DNA of 5,820 nucleotides from Mycobacterium sp. (GCA_025965815.1 JAOPWF010000049.1:1-5820), one strand, 5' to 3'. Numbered from the stretch's first letter, positions 1 through 5,670 are shown. Program-made: numbers and translations. The notes: a model not told the origin generated them from the sequence alone.

Positions 1-2
1 CC

Positions 3-389
3 GCGGGCGCGAAGGCCGTGCTCGGCGGCGAGTACCCGGCGACGTCGCTGTACATGCCCACCGACTACGTCAATTCCCACAAGGACCTTGTACAGAAACT
101 GGTCAACGCCTACGTCGCCACCCTCGCGTGGATCCAGGGCCACAACGGCGCCCAAATCGCCGACAAGATGCCCGCGTCCTACTACGCCGGCGTCGGCAAA
201 GACGCCTACGCCCAAGCACTGGACAACGAAAAGGCAATCTTCAACCCCACCGGCATCATGCCCCCGAGCGGACCCGCGACCTGCCTGGCCGTGCTGTCAG
301 CCTTCAACCCCGCCGTGAAAGGCAAGACCATCGACACCGGCGCCACCTTCACCGACGAATTCGTCACCGCCGCAACACCCCTGACCTGA
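3..389 (+). CDS. ABC transporter substrate-binding protein, NitT/TauT (NMT1/SsuA-like) type, 3' part only
   Basis: This is the C-terminal portion (about 128 residues) of an extracytoplasmic substrate-binding protein; the start lies left of the window. Proteins of this family capture small molecules such as nitrate, sulfonates, taurine or pyrimidine-like compounds outside the membrane and pass them to an ABC permease/ATPase pair. Seen here: a final-lobe pattern in which a phrase near residues 14-22 (YPATSLYMPTDY) is followed by an amphipathic helix (DLVQKLVNAYVATLAWI), then a helix-rich stretch with an NPTGIMPP motif and an end near TFTDEFV. This matches the family layout of 'leaves its post-binding lobe, last helices, stop'. 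Open reading continues leftward to base 3, so no start can be chosen. Codon use is strongly G/C in third positions, as expected of an intact host gene. No permease or ATPase gene follows downstream, so any partners must be to the left. The substrate cannot be told from this fragment. Family assignment is fairly sure. Confidence 0.8.
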   Translation, partial: AGAKAVLGGEYPATSLYMPTDYVNSHKDLVQKLVNAYVATLAWIQGHNGAQIADKMPASYYAGVGKDAYAQALDNEKAIFNPTGIMPPSGPATCLAVLSAFNPAVKGKTIDTGATFTDEFVTAATPLT

Positions 390-432
390 CCCGAAATCGC
401 GAGGAATGGGACCAGTCCAAAATGCCTGCTGA

Positions 433-930
433 ATCGCACAACCGCTCAAGTGTTTTGGGCAACGGCCTCGACGCAACGCGCGACTTCGACATGCCGCCCC
501 GAGCTTCTGGCAAAGCCGTTCCGCCATACCCGAGCACGTGGTGTATCGGTATGTCCCCGAGTACGTGCCCTCCATCACCTACCACTCGATGCGGCATGCA
601 CGCGCCGGGGGCGCCAACACTCTTGACGATGCGCGGAAGTCCTATCGGTCCAACATGACCAAACTTCTGGACGTCAGCCGACATGAATTACCACCGGTGG
701 TCGAGCACCTAGAGCCCGTCGTCGCGGGCGTGTGGGTGCGCACCAGGGTCGGTGCGGTACACCGCGATCCCGTCAGCGACCGAATGTCGCTGCAATCGCT
801 GCTCTCAGCAGGCCGCGCTCAGGATGAGCTGCGGGATCAGCTGCAGCTTGCAACGTCATTGCGACCCACCGTCGACCAGCTCCAGACACCTGTCACGAAT
901 ATCATTACTGCAAGGCTGATCCGGCCGTAA
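433..930 (+). pseudogene. Unrecognised coding-like remnant without a credible start
   Basis: An open frame runs from just after a TGA at 430-432 to a TAA at 928-930. Its middle part, roughly 499-700, reads like genuine protein (for example PEHVVYRYVPEYVPSITYHS, then AGGANTLDDARKSYRSNM), with reasonable codon choice. The flanking parts look like noise. The only usable start codons are the GTGs at 538 and 541 and ATGs further in (the first at 589), and none has a convincing Shine-Dalgarno sequence upstream. Its last 90 bases overlap a better protein-like signal on the opposite strand. I do not recognise the family. The most economical reading is an internal or terminal fragment of a decayed gene lying in a stretch that holds other gene fragments. 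It could also be a genuine small orphan gene starting at GTG 538. Confidence 0.3.
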
Positions 931-1037
931 CGGTGACCGCGTTCGCGCCACATCTCGTTGATCCCGATGGCGAACATGCCCGCAACAGCTGGTGCAAGCG
1001 ATAGACGGTAATACGAGTGGAACCCGGGCTTGAGCAA
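837..1037 (-). pseudogene. Fragment resembling the C-terminal part of an ArnT/GT39-type membrane glycosyltransferase
   Basis: Reading the minus strand from about 1037 down to 858 gives a phrase that resembles the late segment of mycobacterial ArnT/PMT-like mannosyltransferases: a histidine-tyrosine motif FHSYYRLSLAPAVAG, a hydrophobic step (MFAIGINEMWRERG), and a further hydrophobic helix (ISLAVMIFVTGVWSW) ending at VGRN. In that family the comparable stretch reads roughly HPYY..ALAPA.. followed by a membrane helix, a basic loop and another helix. The fragment has no proper start (the first usable codon is a TTG at 1037 with no ribosome binding site). On the 5' side it breaks off exactly where a short-chain dehydrogenase end begins on the other strand, and soon after VGRN it runs into a stop. 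I read it as a truncated, non-functional piece. The resemblance is from memory of the family, without an alignment, so confidence is moderate to low. Confidence 0.4.
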
Positions 1038-1038
1038 T

Positions 1039-1134
1039 GCGCCCGAAATCGCCTCAGCAGCCGCGTTTCTGCTATCTCCCGACGCCTCCTACGTCACAGG
1101 CACCACGCTTGAAGCCGCCGGTGGATGGATGTGA
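1039..1134 (+). pseudogene. C-terminal end of a short-chain dehydrogenase/reductase (SDR), remnant
   Basis: Thirty-one codons before a TGA at 1132-1134 give the classic end of a Rossmann-fold SDR: PEIASAAAFLLSPDASYVTG, then TTLEAAGGWM and stop. In SDR enzymes (for example FabG-like oxidoreductases) this corresponds to the helix 'PEEIA..V.FLASD.ASYVTG' and the last strand '..VDGG'. The catalytic Ser-Tyr-Lys and the NAD(P)-binding glycine motif would lie far upstream and are absent. Upstream in the same frame a TAA lies at about 1009-1011 and nothing SDR-like is legible there. In a neighbouring frame, bases about 922-975 give a weak phrase (AVTVTAFAPHLVDPDG) that recalls the SDR segment 'VNAVAPGLVDTP'. 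That could be a frameshifted remainder, but it competes with the glycosyltransferase-like reading on the other strand. The remnant character is clear; the identity is quite sure. Confidence 0.7.
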
Positions 1135-1194
1135 CGCAGCCCAGCGGGGATGGGTGAAGCACAGATCTCCTCGTTGCGCCAGGCCCGTCAGGTG

Positions 1195-1233
1195 CGCTAG
1201 CTACAGCTAGCGTTACGCTTGCCACAGCTAGCG
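1195..1233. promoter_or_regulatory. Two tandem 18-bp palindromic operator sites, probably for a TetR-type repressor
   Basis: Bases 1195-1212 form a perfect inverted repeat, CGCTAGCT-AC-AGCTAGCG. Bases 1216-1233 form a second, imperfect copy, CGCTTGCC-AC-AGCTAGCG, with the same centre and the same right half; six of eight left-half bases are kept. The centres are 21 bp apart, two turns of the helix, so two dimers could bind on the same DNA face. The right halves (ACAGCTAGCGT at 1203-1213 and 1224-1234) are identical over 11 bases. The second site covers the predicted -35 box of the promoter beside it, the usual arrangement for repression. Site size and symmetry fit TetR-family operators; the protein that binds is not in this window. 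Alternatives are MarR or another dimeric repressor. Confidence 0.55.
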
Positions 1234-1247
1234 TCGGGGCGTACCGT
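1219..1247 (+). promoter_or_regulatory. Predicted SigA-type promoter for the 85-codon gene
   Basis: A -35 box TTGCCA (1219-1224) is followed after exactly 17 bp by TACCGT (1242-1247), which fits the mycobacterial -10 pattern TANNNT. Transcription would begin near 1253-1255, giving a leader of about 35 bases before the ATG at 1289. The -35 box lies inside the second palindromic site, so the promoter is probably repressed by whatever binds there. It is an inference from sequence pattern alone. Confidence 0.5.
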
Positions 1248-1288
1248 TGGCTTGTCAGCTTCAGTACCCGCGCGTCGAGGGAGAGCTC

Positions 1289-1546
1289 ATGCCGTCAGCT
1301 TGTGCTCTTGTCGCGGAGGTCGCCCGTGCCTCTGAGACGCAGTGTCGCGCACTGCAGCGATGGAGGCGGCAGCTGGGAGCAACGACAAAAGTCGCGGGTC
1401 CGCCCTCCCCCACCGAGGTCGAGCGCAGCCTGTCTGCCTTTCTGCTGGCCCAGATCGCCAACGCTTTCAGGGCATCAGCAGGGGTTCTCGACCTGCAGGT
1501 TCTAAAGCTTGATCCCGAATGGCCCGCGGTGCCGTGGATTACGTGA
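1289..1546 (+). CDS. Small protein of unknown function (85 aa)
   Basis: The ATG at 1289 was chosen because a strong Shine-Dalgarno sequence, GAGGGAG (1277-1283), lies five bases before it, and a good promoter with an operator-like repeat sits just upstream. The frame can be opened further upstream (TTG at 1247), but that would begin inside the -10 box. The protein is 85 residues, without signal peptide, membrane helix or cysteine cluster. It looks mainly helical: residues about 6-30 are Ala/Arg-rich (LVAEVARASETQCRALQRWR), then a Pro-rich turn (PPSPTE), a second helix (ERSLSAFLLAQIANAFRASA) and a short tail ending DPEWPAVPWIT. I recognise no family. Third-position G/C bias is weaker than in the eis or GntR genes, so this may be a young, transferred or decaying gene. 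A spurious frame is possible, but promoter plus ribosome binding site argue against it. Confidence 0.45.
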   Translation: MPSACALVAEVARASETQCRALQRWRRQLGATTKVAGPPSPTEVERSLSAFLLAQIANAFRASAGVLDLQVLKLDPEWPAVPWIT

Positions 1547-1596
1547 TCACAGACAGGGCTGTCACTCGTTGCTGAGGTGGGAGCCACTTCCGGCCG

Positions 1597-1615
1597 CATC
1601 ACGTAGAGCGTGATG
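1597..1615. terminator. Hairpin downstream of the 85-codon gene, possible terminator
   Basis: CATCACG (1597-1603), a five-base loop and CGTGATG (1609-1615) make a perfect 7-bp stem about 50 bases past the stop at 1546. There is no run of T after it; mycobacterial terminators often lack one. It could equally be a protein-binding palindrome. A smaller inverted repeat, GACAG-GG-CTGTC (1552-1563), lies nearer the stop. Confidence 0.3.
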
Positions 1616-1755
1616 AGCGCTCAACAGTCGGAATCGACAACGCAGGAGAACTATCACCATTACGTCACAGTGACCATTGCAGACGCGCAATTGGCTTGCG
1701 CACTGCCGGGTACCTCCGCTGATCATTGCATGTATTCCCTTCGAGCCGCGGTAGT

Positions 1756-1777
1756 AGCCGGTCCTTGCTCACCGGCT
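1756..1777 (-). terminator. Probable terminator of the secreted-protein gene
   Basis: AGCCGGT (1756-1762) and ACCGGCT (1771-1777) form a perfect GC-rich 7-bp stem around an eight-base loop. It begins seven bases past the stop codon of the minus-strand gene that ends at 1785. No T-run follows on the minus strand, so this would be an I-shaped mycobacterial terminator rather than a classical one. The bases 1547-1755 otherwise contain no gene that I can support. Confidence 0.45.
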
Positions 1778-1784
1778 CGCCGAG

Positions 1785-2297
1785 CTAGCCGCCGCTGCCC
1801 ACCTCGGCGGGCAACGGTGGCGGCAACGGCGTCGCCGGCGTTTCCGGCGTTTCGATCGCTGTCGGGGTTGTGGGTGCTTTGGGCGGTTCCGGCCCGCGGA
1901 AGTCCACCATCGGCTCCTCGCGGATCACCTGCTTGCCGACGCTGACGACCAGCGAGCTCGCCGTCACTGTGTAGGTGATCCCGTCGTTCTCGGCGACGAA
2001 TCCGCCGTCGCCGGACCGCGAGGCGGGGACGATCAGCTTGGCACCATCGCGCACCCGCACGCCGCGGTACTCGTACTGACCGCCCGGAGTCCTGCAGATC
2101 GCCACGCGCGAGGTCGCCGTGCTGCCGAAAGCAGCCGCCGCGTCCGGCGTGGTGCACCGCGCCGTGGAGTCGACGAAACCCTGGCCGTCGGTGGCCGGCG
2201 CGGCAGCCGCCGACGGCACCCCGATGGCGAGTAGCGCCGAACACGCCGCCGTGGCGACGGTAAGGCGGAGGGTGGAAAGCCCGAAGTAGGAGAGCAT
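1785..2297 (-). CDS. Small secreted protein with Pro/Thr-rich C-terminus, function unknown
   Basis: A 170-residue protein of exported type. Residues 1-33 make a signal peptide: a short N-region with an arginine at 11, a hydrophobic core (TVATAACSALLAIGV) and a small-residue end (PSAAAAPA), with cleavage likely after about residue 33. The mature part (about 34-135) holds two cysteines (48 and 68) that could form a disulfide once outside the cell, and a compact domain that looks beta-rich (GQYEYRGVRVRDGAKLIVPA, then GITYTVTASSLVVSV). The last 35 residues are rich in Pro, Thr and Ala, as in wall-spanning tails of mycobacterial exported proteins. ATG 2297 is taken as the start; a GTG at 2306, three codons earlier, is an equal alternative and neither has a strong ribosome binding site. 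Reading frame is open much further upstream, but that part is antisense to the next gene. I recognise the general type (mycobacterial secreted hypothetical) but no function. No partner gene is adjacent. Confidence 0.75.
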   Translation of the reverse strand: MLSYFGLSTLRLTVATAACSALLAIGVPSAAAAPATDGQGFVDSTARCTTPDAAAAFGSTATSRVAICRTPGGQYEYRGVRVRDGAKLIVPASRSGDGGFVAENDGITYTVTASSLVVSVGKQVIREEPMVDFRGPEPPKAPTTPTAIETPETPATPLPPPLPAEVGSGG

Positions 2298-2537
2298 CAG
2301 CTTCACCAGACCACGGCTGCCCGATTTGCGCCCGCATCGACGCCAAGACACAACACAATCGTTAGGTCCTCGAAACACGCGCCCGAACCGGATTGAGCGT
2401 GGTGCGAGGGCGTCGCCGATGACGCGTGTCGAACGTACGGTGCTTAGGCCCACTCCCATCCACGCCCGCGCCCGGCAGGGCTCGATGGGAGGAATGCTGG
2501 CTACGGGTTGCGGGAGCCAAGGTGGTAGTACAGAGCC

Positions 2538-3338
2538 ATGACGAGTGCCCTCCGCATCACGCGCGATACGACCAACGTGGTGCGGGGCCGGCCGCCGAGG
2601 CACATGTTCGTTCCATTGACCGAGCAGCTTGCGAACATCCGCCGGTGGAACACCGAGCGAGGCTGGGGTTTGGACGCCGCCGACCTTGACACGATCGACC
2701 TTGTCCCGCGCTGGCACGCCGATCCACTCGTGGTCGATCTCATCGCGGTCTACCGGGACCGCCGGGAGCCCTTCGACGAGATGGACGGCATCCGGCGCAC
2801 CTGCCATGAGTTGTGGACGGTCGCCGCCGCGCGCCAACCCCACTCGTGGTCCTGGGACTGGCGGCAGGACCGCTACGAGCACCAGCCCAAACCGGTGCAG
2901 CTGCTCCGGGGCATGGAGCACCGGCCGGGAGTCCGGCGGGTGACGGTCGACCTCGGAGCGCACTGGGCACCGGGACAGCACATTCGGCCGCGCCACCTGC
3001 GGGGCCCCGACTCCGCCCACGCCGAGCTACTCGCCGCCGCTGCCCACTTCCCCCGTTGGATCCAGTCGATGGACGGCGTCAGCGTGCCGTTCGTCTGGCT
3101 TTCGGGCTACCAGATGACCTATCCCGCGTACCCCACCGACAGCCGGCTGCCGGGTCTGGCGTGGGTGCACTACCGCTCGCAGATGAGCATCACGGTGAAC
3201 TGGGCCGACCGGACCACGCCGGCTGGGCTTCCCCGGTCCGCATCCGCGCGGAACTACCGCACTGGAACTGACAAAAGGGTAGGCACCGCGGTCGGCCCAT
3301 CATCCTGCTTGGGTGGCGGCCCCATTTCCGACCTCTAG
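2538..3338 (+). CDS. Unrecognised actinobacterial protein, 3' end probably frameshifted
   Basis: From the ATG at 2538 the frame runs 266 codons to a TAG at 3336-3338. A weak ribosome binding site (AAGGTGG, about 2519-2525) precedes it. No signal peptide or membrane segment is visible, so it is probably cytosolic. The protein is rich in Trp, His and Arg. Landmarks are RHMFVPLTEQLANIRRWNTE at residues 21-40, a Trp cluster (HSWSWDWRQDRYEH, about 102-115), and GYQMTYPAYPTDSRLPG near 190-206. I do not recognise the family. Third-position G/C bias is strong up to about codon 225 (base 3212). Beyond it the bias falls in this frame, while the frame one base earlier shows strong bias and gives GWASPVRIRAELPHWN and a TGA at 3269-3271. 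The original gene was therefore probably about 244 codons and ended at 3271, with one base lost near 3209-3212. It converges with eis: only two bases separate the stop codons as read here. Confidence 0.65.
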   Translation: MTSALRITRDTTNVVRGRPPRHMFVPLTEQLANIRRWNTERGWGLDAADLDTIDLVPRWHADPLVVDLIAVYRDRREPFDEMDGIRRTCHELWTVAAARQPHSWSWDWRQDRYEHQPKPVQLLRGMEHRPGVRRVTVDLGAHWAPGQHIRPRHLRGPDSAHAELLAAAAHFPRWIQSMDGVSVPFVWLSGYQMTYPAYPTDSRLPGLAWVHYRSQMSITVNWADRTTPAGLPRSASARNYRTGTDKRVGTAVGPSSCLGGGPISDL

Positions 3339-3340
3339 AG

Positions 3341-4570
3341 CTAGAACCCGTAGCCGAGCTCGGCGGGGACGTCACTGACGAATACCGTCCCCAGGCGCGG
3401 GAGCACCGTGGCGTCTGCGGCGCGCAACCGGTTCGCCGCAGCAAGTGCCGGCGCCGGGTGTCCGCCCATGTAGAGGCTTCCCAGGACGTCGAGATCCATC
3501 TCCACCTGCGGTGCTGCGTCGGTTGGCGTGCAGCGGGCCTGACCGTCGCGGACGTTGAGCGCGAATCGTCCACCGCTGCCTGCAAATTGATCGGACACCT
3601 CGATCACGGTGGACAGCTCGGCGTGGTACCCGCGAGCCTCGAGCACCGCTGGGACGTCCATGATCCGCAGCCACAGGCTGTCCTCGTATGTCGTGGTGCG
3701 CGCCACCCGGCTATCAGTGAGCAGGTACGGCAGTGGATCGCCCGGAGGCGTCCAGATGACCACCTTCTCCATAAGATCCAGACCTAGCAGCGCGCGCAAC
3801 AACGCCACGTACGCGTCGGTGGTGACGGCCTTGAACTCCTCGACTCGCACGCTCCTGGTTTCGCTGCCATGAATGCGGTACAGCGCGTAGCCGTCAGGGT
3901 GAAGGAACCCAAATAAGGCTGTCCCACCGTCGCGGTCGTCCTCGCGGTCGGCCAGGTAGTGGTCCCACAGCGTCTGTGGACGCGCCAGCCCGCCCGGTGT
4001 GCGCCGTCGCCACCGGTCGTAGATAGCGGCGAGTTCGTCGCCATGCTGGTCCGGCCGCACCACTCGGACGCCGCCGGGGTCGGGGGCGTCGGAGTGGAAC
4101 CGAGCGAAGCGCCGGTCGATGGTCAACTCGAGCTCCATCGTCGCCGGACCGTAGCCGAAGCGCCCGTAGATGCCGCCTTCACTGGCGGTCAGGCCAGCCA
4201 GTGGATACCCGGCAGCGGCGATGCGTTGATGCAATTCGGTGTACATGGCTCGCAGCAGGCCGCGACGGCGATGGGTCGGCGCGACTCCCACCAAGCTCAG
4301 TCCGGCCATTGGCAGCACCGCACCCCCGGTCACCGTCAACTGCATGTCGAAGTACACCGCCATGCCCACGACTGCGTCGTTGTCGCAGACCACAACCGCG
4401 CCGTCGTCGGCAACCAAGCTTCGGAACATCCCGAACGAATCCCGGTGGTTCAACGTGCCGAAGCTGACTCCGTGCAGCAGCGCCATCTGATCCCAGTCGT
4501 CTTCGGTGGGGCTACGCAGTACCAGGGGGTCCAGGCCGGCAGAAGTGATCACAGAATGCCAACGTGCCAC
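3341..4570 (-). CDS. eis: Eis-family GNAT N-acetyltransferase (enhanced intracellular survival protein homologue)
   Basis: A cytosolic acetyl-CoA-dependent N-acetyltransferase. M. tuberculosis Eis (402 aa) acetylates aminoglycosides at several amines, and other amines and lysines. The sequence follows Eis from end to end. The N-terminal GNAT domain has RSPTEDDW near residue 19 and the acetyl-CoA loop [14 protein letters not shown] (about 96-109). Next comes [13 protein letters not shown] (130-142), whose tyrosine 135 corresponds to the general acid Tyr126 of Eis. The middle GNAT-like domain contains [10 protein letters not shown], and the C-terminal SCP2-like domain has ARCTPTDAA and [10 protein letters not shown]. 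The last residue is Phe, as in Eis, where the terminal carboxylate acts as general base. The GTG at 4570 was chosen because GAGGGGG (4583-4577) lies six bases before it, giving 409 aa; a TTG at 4585 would add five residues. Compared with Eis there are about 15 extra N-terminal residues. The gene stands alone, divergent from the GntR regulator. The family is very sure; drug-modifying activity in this species is not shown. Confidence 0.93.
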   Translation of the reverse strand: MARWHSVITSAGLDPLVLRSPTEDDWDQMALLHGVSFGTLNHRDSFGMFRSLVADDGAVVVCDNDAVVGMAVYFDMQLTVTGGAVLPMAGLSLVGVAPTHRRRGLLRAMYTELHQRIAAAGYPLAGLTASEGGIYGRFGYGPATMELELTIDRRFARFHSDAPDPGGVRVVRPDQHGDELAAIYDRWRRRTPGGLARPQTLWDHYLADREDDRDGGTALFGFLHPDGYALYRIHGSETRSVRVEEFKAVTTDAYVALLRALLGLDLMEKVVIWTPPGDPLPYLLTDSRVARTTTYEDSLWLRIMDVPAVLEARGYHAELSTVIEVSDQFAGSGGRFALNVRDGQARCTPTDAAPQVEMDLDVLGSLYMGGHPAPALAAANRLRAADATVLPRLGTVFVSDVPAELGYGF

Positions 4571-4593
4571 AACGTGCCCCCTCAACGCGAAGG

Positions 4594-4599
4594 AATTTA
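4594..4599 (-). promoter_or_regulatory. Predicted -10 box of the eis homologue
   Basis: On the minus strand TAAATT (4599-4594) fits the mycobacterial -10 pattern TANNNT and stands out in an otherwise GC-rich stretch. Transcription would start near 4587, so the leader to the GTG at 4570 would be only about 17 bases and would just include the ribosome binding site. No good -35 hexamer is visible 17 bp upstream. In M. tuberculosis the -10 of eis is where kanamycin-resistance promoter mutations fall, so this position is functionally important if correct. Confidence 0.4.
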
Positions 4600-4723
4600 G
4601 TCAGCCCGGACTACCCGGCGGACCCGGAGACTCCATCCCGAACTGGATCACCACGAGGCGGCCAGCTCGTCCACGGCTCCTCCACACTCCTGCGGCTCAT
4701 CGAAAGCGCCGGACCGAGGTCGT

Positions 4724-4750
4724 AGGTGCGAACCTCGACCAGTCGCACCT
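4724..4750. repeat. 8-bp perfect inverted repeat with overlapping alternative stems
   Basis: AGGTGCGA (4724-4731) and TCGCACCT (4743-4750) pair perfectly around 11 bases. Two further stems share these bases and exclude it: CGAGGT (4715-4720) with ACCTCG (4732-4737), and CACCT-C-AGGTG (4746-4756). The repeated AGGT/ACCT words at about 4717, 4724, 4732, 4747 and 4752 could be half-sites of a DNA-binding protein. In RNA they would make mutually exclusive hairpins. It lies about 150 bases before both eis and the GntR gene; which one it serves cannot be told. Confidence 0.4.
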
Positions 4751-4891
4751 CAGGTGGATAGGCGCAGACATGCCCACCGTTAGTCACACACTGGGCGAAG
4801 CGAGTTTCCACATGCACGCAAAGGATCTTCGGATAAGGCGAGATTTACCAAAGGGAAACGTTGCGGTCACCAATGTAGCGAGGCGGCTTCC

Positions 4892-4907
4892 TACCGTGTG
4901 ATCACAC
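4892..4907 (+). promoter_or_regulatory. GntR promoter -10 box overlapped by a palindromic operator
   Basis: TACCGT (4892-4897) fits a mycobacterial -10 box and is the same hexamer as in the promoter at 1242. It merges with a perfect 12-bp palindrome GTGTGATCACAC (4896-4907), whose core GT-GATC-AC has the GT...AC symmetry typical of GntR-family operators. Transcription would begin near 4904, inside the palindrome, so a bound regulator would block its own promoter. Autorepression by the GntR protein encoded 17 bases downstream is the natural inference. No clear -35 box is visible. Confidence 0.5.
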
Positions 4908-4924
4908 ATCACTAGGGAGGGCCG

Positions 4925-5593
4925 ATGGAGCGACAGCCGATCCGGGTGTCGACGGTGAACGACGAGGTCTACGGCAGACTCCGGTGGGCAATCACCACGG
5001 CCGCGCTGGCACCCGGCACCAAGGTCTCCCTCCGGTCGATCGCGGACCTGTTCGAGGTCAGCACGATGCCGGTCCGCGAGGCGCTGCGCCGGCTTGAATC
5101 CGACGGCCTGGTCGTGTTCGGGCGTCGCAGCATCACCGTTAGCAGTATGTCGGCCGATCAGGTCACGCAGGTTTTCCGGATCCGGCTGCAGCTCGAACTA
5201 CTCGCGTCCGAGTGGGCGATCGAGCAGATCACCGATGAGGACATCGGCGACCTGCACGACATTCTGGCTCGCATGGATGGTGACGACATCCGGGCCGACG
5301 AGTGGCGCGCGCTCAATCAGGACTTCCACCGCCGCTTCTACGACTGCGCGCGCAGTCCGCATCTGCTCGAACTCATCCGCCGGGTGTGGGACAAGGTCGA
5401 ACCGTTCATGGCCATCTACGCCTCCACCGTTGACGACTTTCACGAGGCCCATCGTCAGCACGTTGAGATGTTGGAGTCCATCGTCGCGCGTGACCTGTAC
5501 ACGCTGCTGATCACGACCACCGAACACTCTGAGTACACCTCGCGGGCGGTCGCCGCCGCGCTGGCGAAGGGTCATGCAGCGCGACCGAATTAA
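4925..5593 (+). CDS. GntR-family transcriptional regulator, FadR/FCD subfamily
   Basis: A 222-residue DNA-binding regulator. Residues about 8-74 form the winged helix-turn-helix: VYGRLRWAITTAALAPGTKV, SIADLFEVSTMPVREALRRL as helix-turn-helix with the recognition helix near 46-57, and a wing ending FGRRSITVS. Residues about 78-210 form an all-helical FCD effector domain. This contains FRIRLQLE (84-91), the pattern N131-x3-H135 (ALNQDFHRRFY), H179 (RQHVEML) and H201 (TTEHSEY), which together correspond to the metal/ligand site of the family (usually Asp/Asn-His-His-His). All four positions are present, so it should bind a metal-assisted small carboxylate or similar ligand. The ATG at 4925 follows AGGGAGG (4914-4920) by four bases. 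Length is normal for the family. The permease gene begins 77 bases downstream on the same strand, so the likely role is control of that transport operon and of its own promoter through the palindrome at 4896-4907. The effector is unknown. Confidence 0.92.
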   Translation: MERQPIRVSTVNDEVYGRLRWAITTAALAPGTKVSLRSIADLFEVSTMPVREALRRLESDGLVVFGRRSITVSSMSADQVTQVFRIRLQLELLASEWAIEQITDEDIGDLHDILARMDGDDIRADEWRALNQDFHRRFYDCARSPHLLELIRRVWDKVEPFMAIYASTVDDFHEAHRQHVEMLESIVARDLYTLLITTTEHSEYTSRAVAAALAKGHAARPN

Positions 5594-5670
5594 CGCCACC
5601 AAGATGTATTGACGACATCCACGAACTGATGGCCGGCAACGTCGTGCCACCAGGAAGGGAGTTCACCGGC

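Larger units (their letters stand above)
4571..4924. other. Divergent intergenic region between eis and the GntR regulator
   Basis: These 354 bases hold the two divergent promoters and no gene that I can support. An open plus-strand frame crosses it, but it begins inside eis and lacks a ribosome binding site and G/C codon bias. From left to right it contains: the eis ribosome binding site (4577-4583) and -10 box (4594-4599); an inverted-repeat cluster at 4715-4756; a lower-GC stretch (about 4825-4880); the -10-like box TACCGT (4892-4897); the palindrome GTGTGATCACAC (4896-4907); and the GntR ribosome binding site (4914-4920). Confidence 0.6.

Noticed and set aside
922..999. Plus-strand phrase AVTVTAFAPHLVDPDG, resembling the middle of an SDR just before the SDR end.
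   Set aside because: It is in a different frame from the SDR end and overlaps the longer glycosyltransferase-like reading on the minus strand. Too short to call separately; mentioned only as a possible frameshifted remainder.
1261..1602. Minus-strand frame of 113 codons opposite the 85-codon gene.
   Set aside because: Product is Ser/Arg/Thr-rich with scattered cysteines, no ribosome binding site or promoter seen, and it runs against the promoter and ribosome binding site on the plus strand.
1610..1945. Plus-strand open frame of 111 codons beginning MMSAQQSES.
   Set aside because: Its second half is antisense to the secreted-protein gene and reads as Arg/Pro/Ser-rich noise. It starts inside a hairpin, has no clear ribosome binding site, and the first part matches nothing I know.
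2298..3020. The minus-strand frame of the secreted protein stays open far upstream, to about 3020.
   Set aside because: The extension is antisense to the well-biased gene at 2538, would bury the signal peptide in the middle of the protein, and reads as low-complexity Pro/Arg/Val-rich sequence.
3331..3347. Short palindrome TCTAG-AG-CTAGA between the convergent stop codons, considered as a bidirectional terminator.
   Set aside because: Only five base pairs per arm, a two-base loop and low GC; too weak to support as a terminator.
3959..4600. Long plus-strand frame (213 codons) antisense to eis.
   Set aside because: A mirror frame of the highly biased eis gene. The eis protein on the other strand is recognised along its whole length.
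4506..4901. Plus-strand open frame of 131 codons across the eis-gntR intergenic region.
   Set aside because: Begins inside eis, no ribosome binding site, codon bias unlike the neighbours, and the product is not protein-like.
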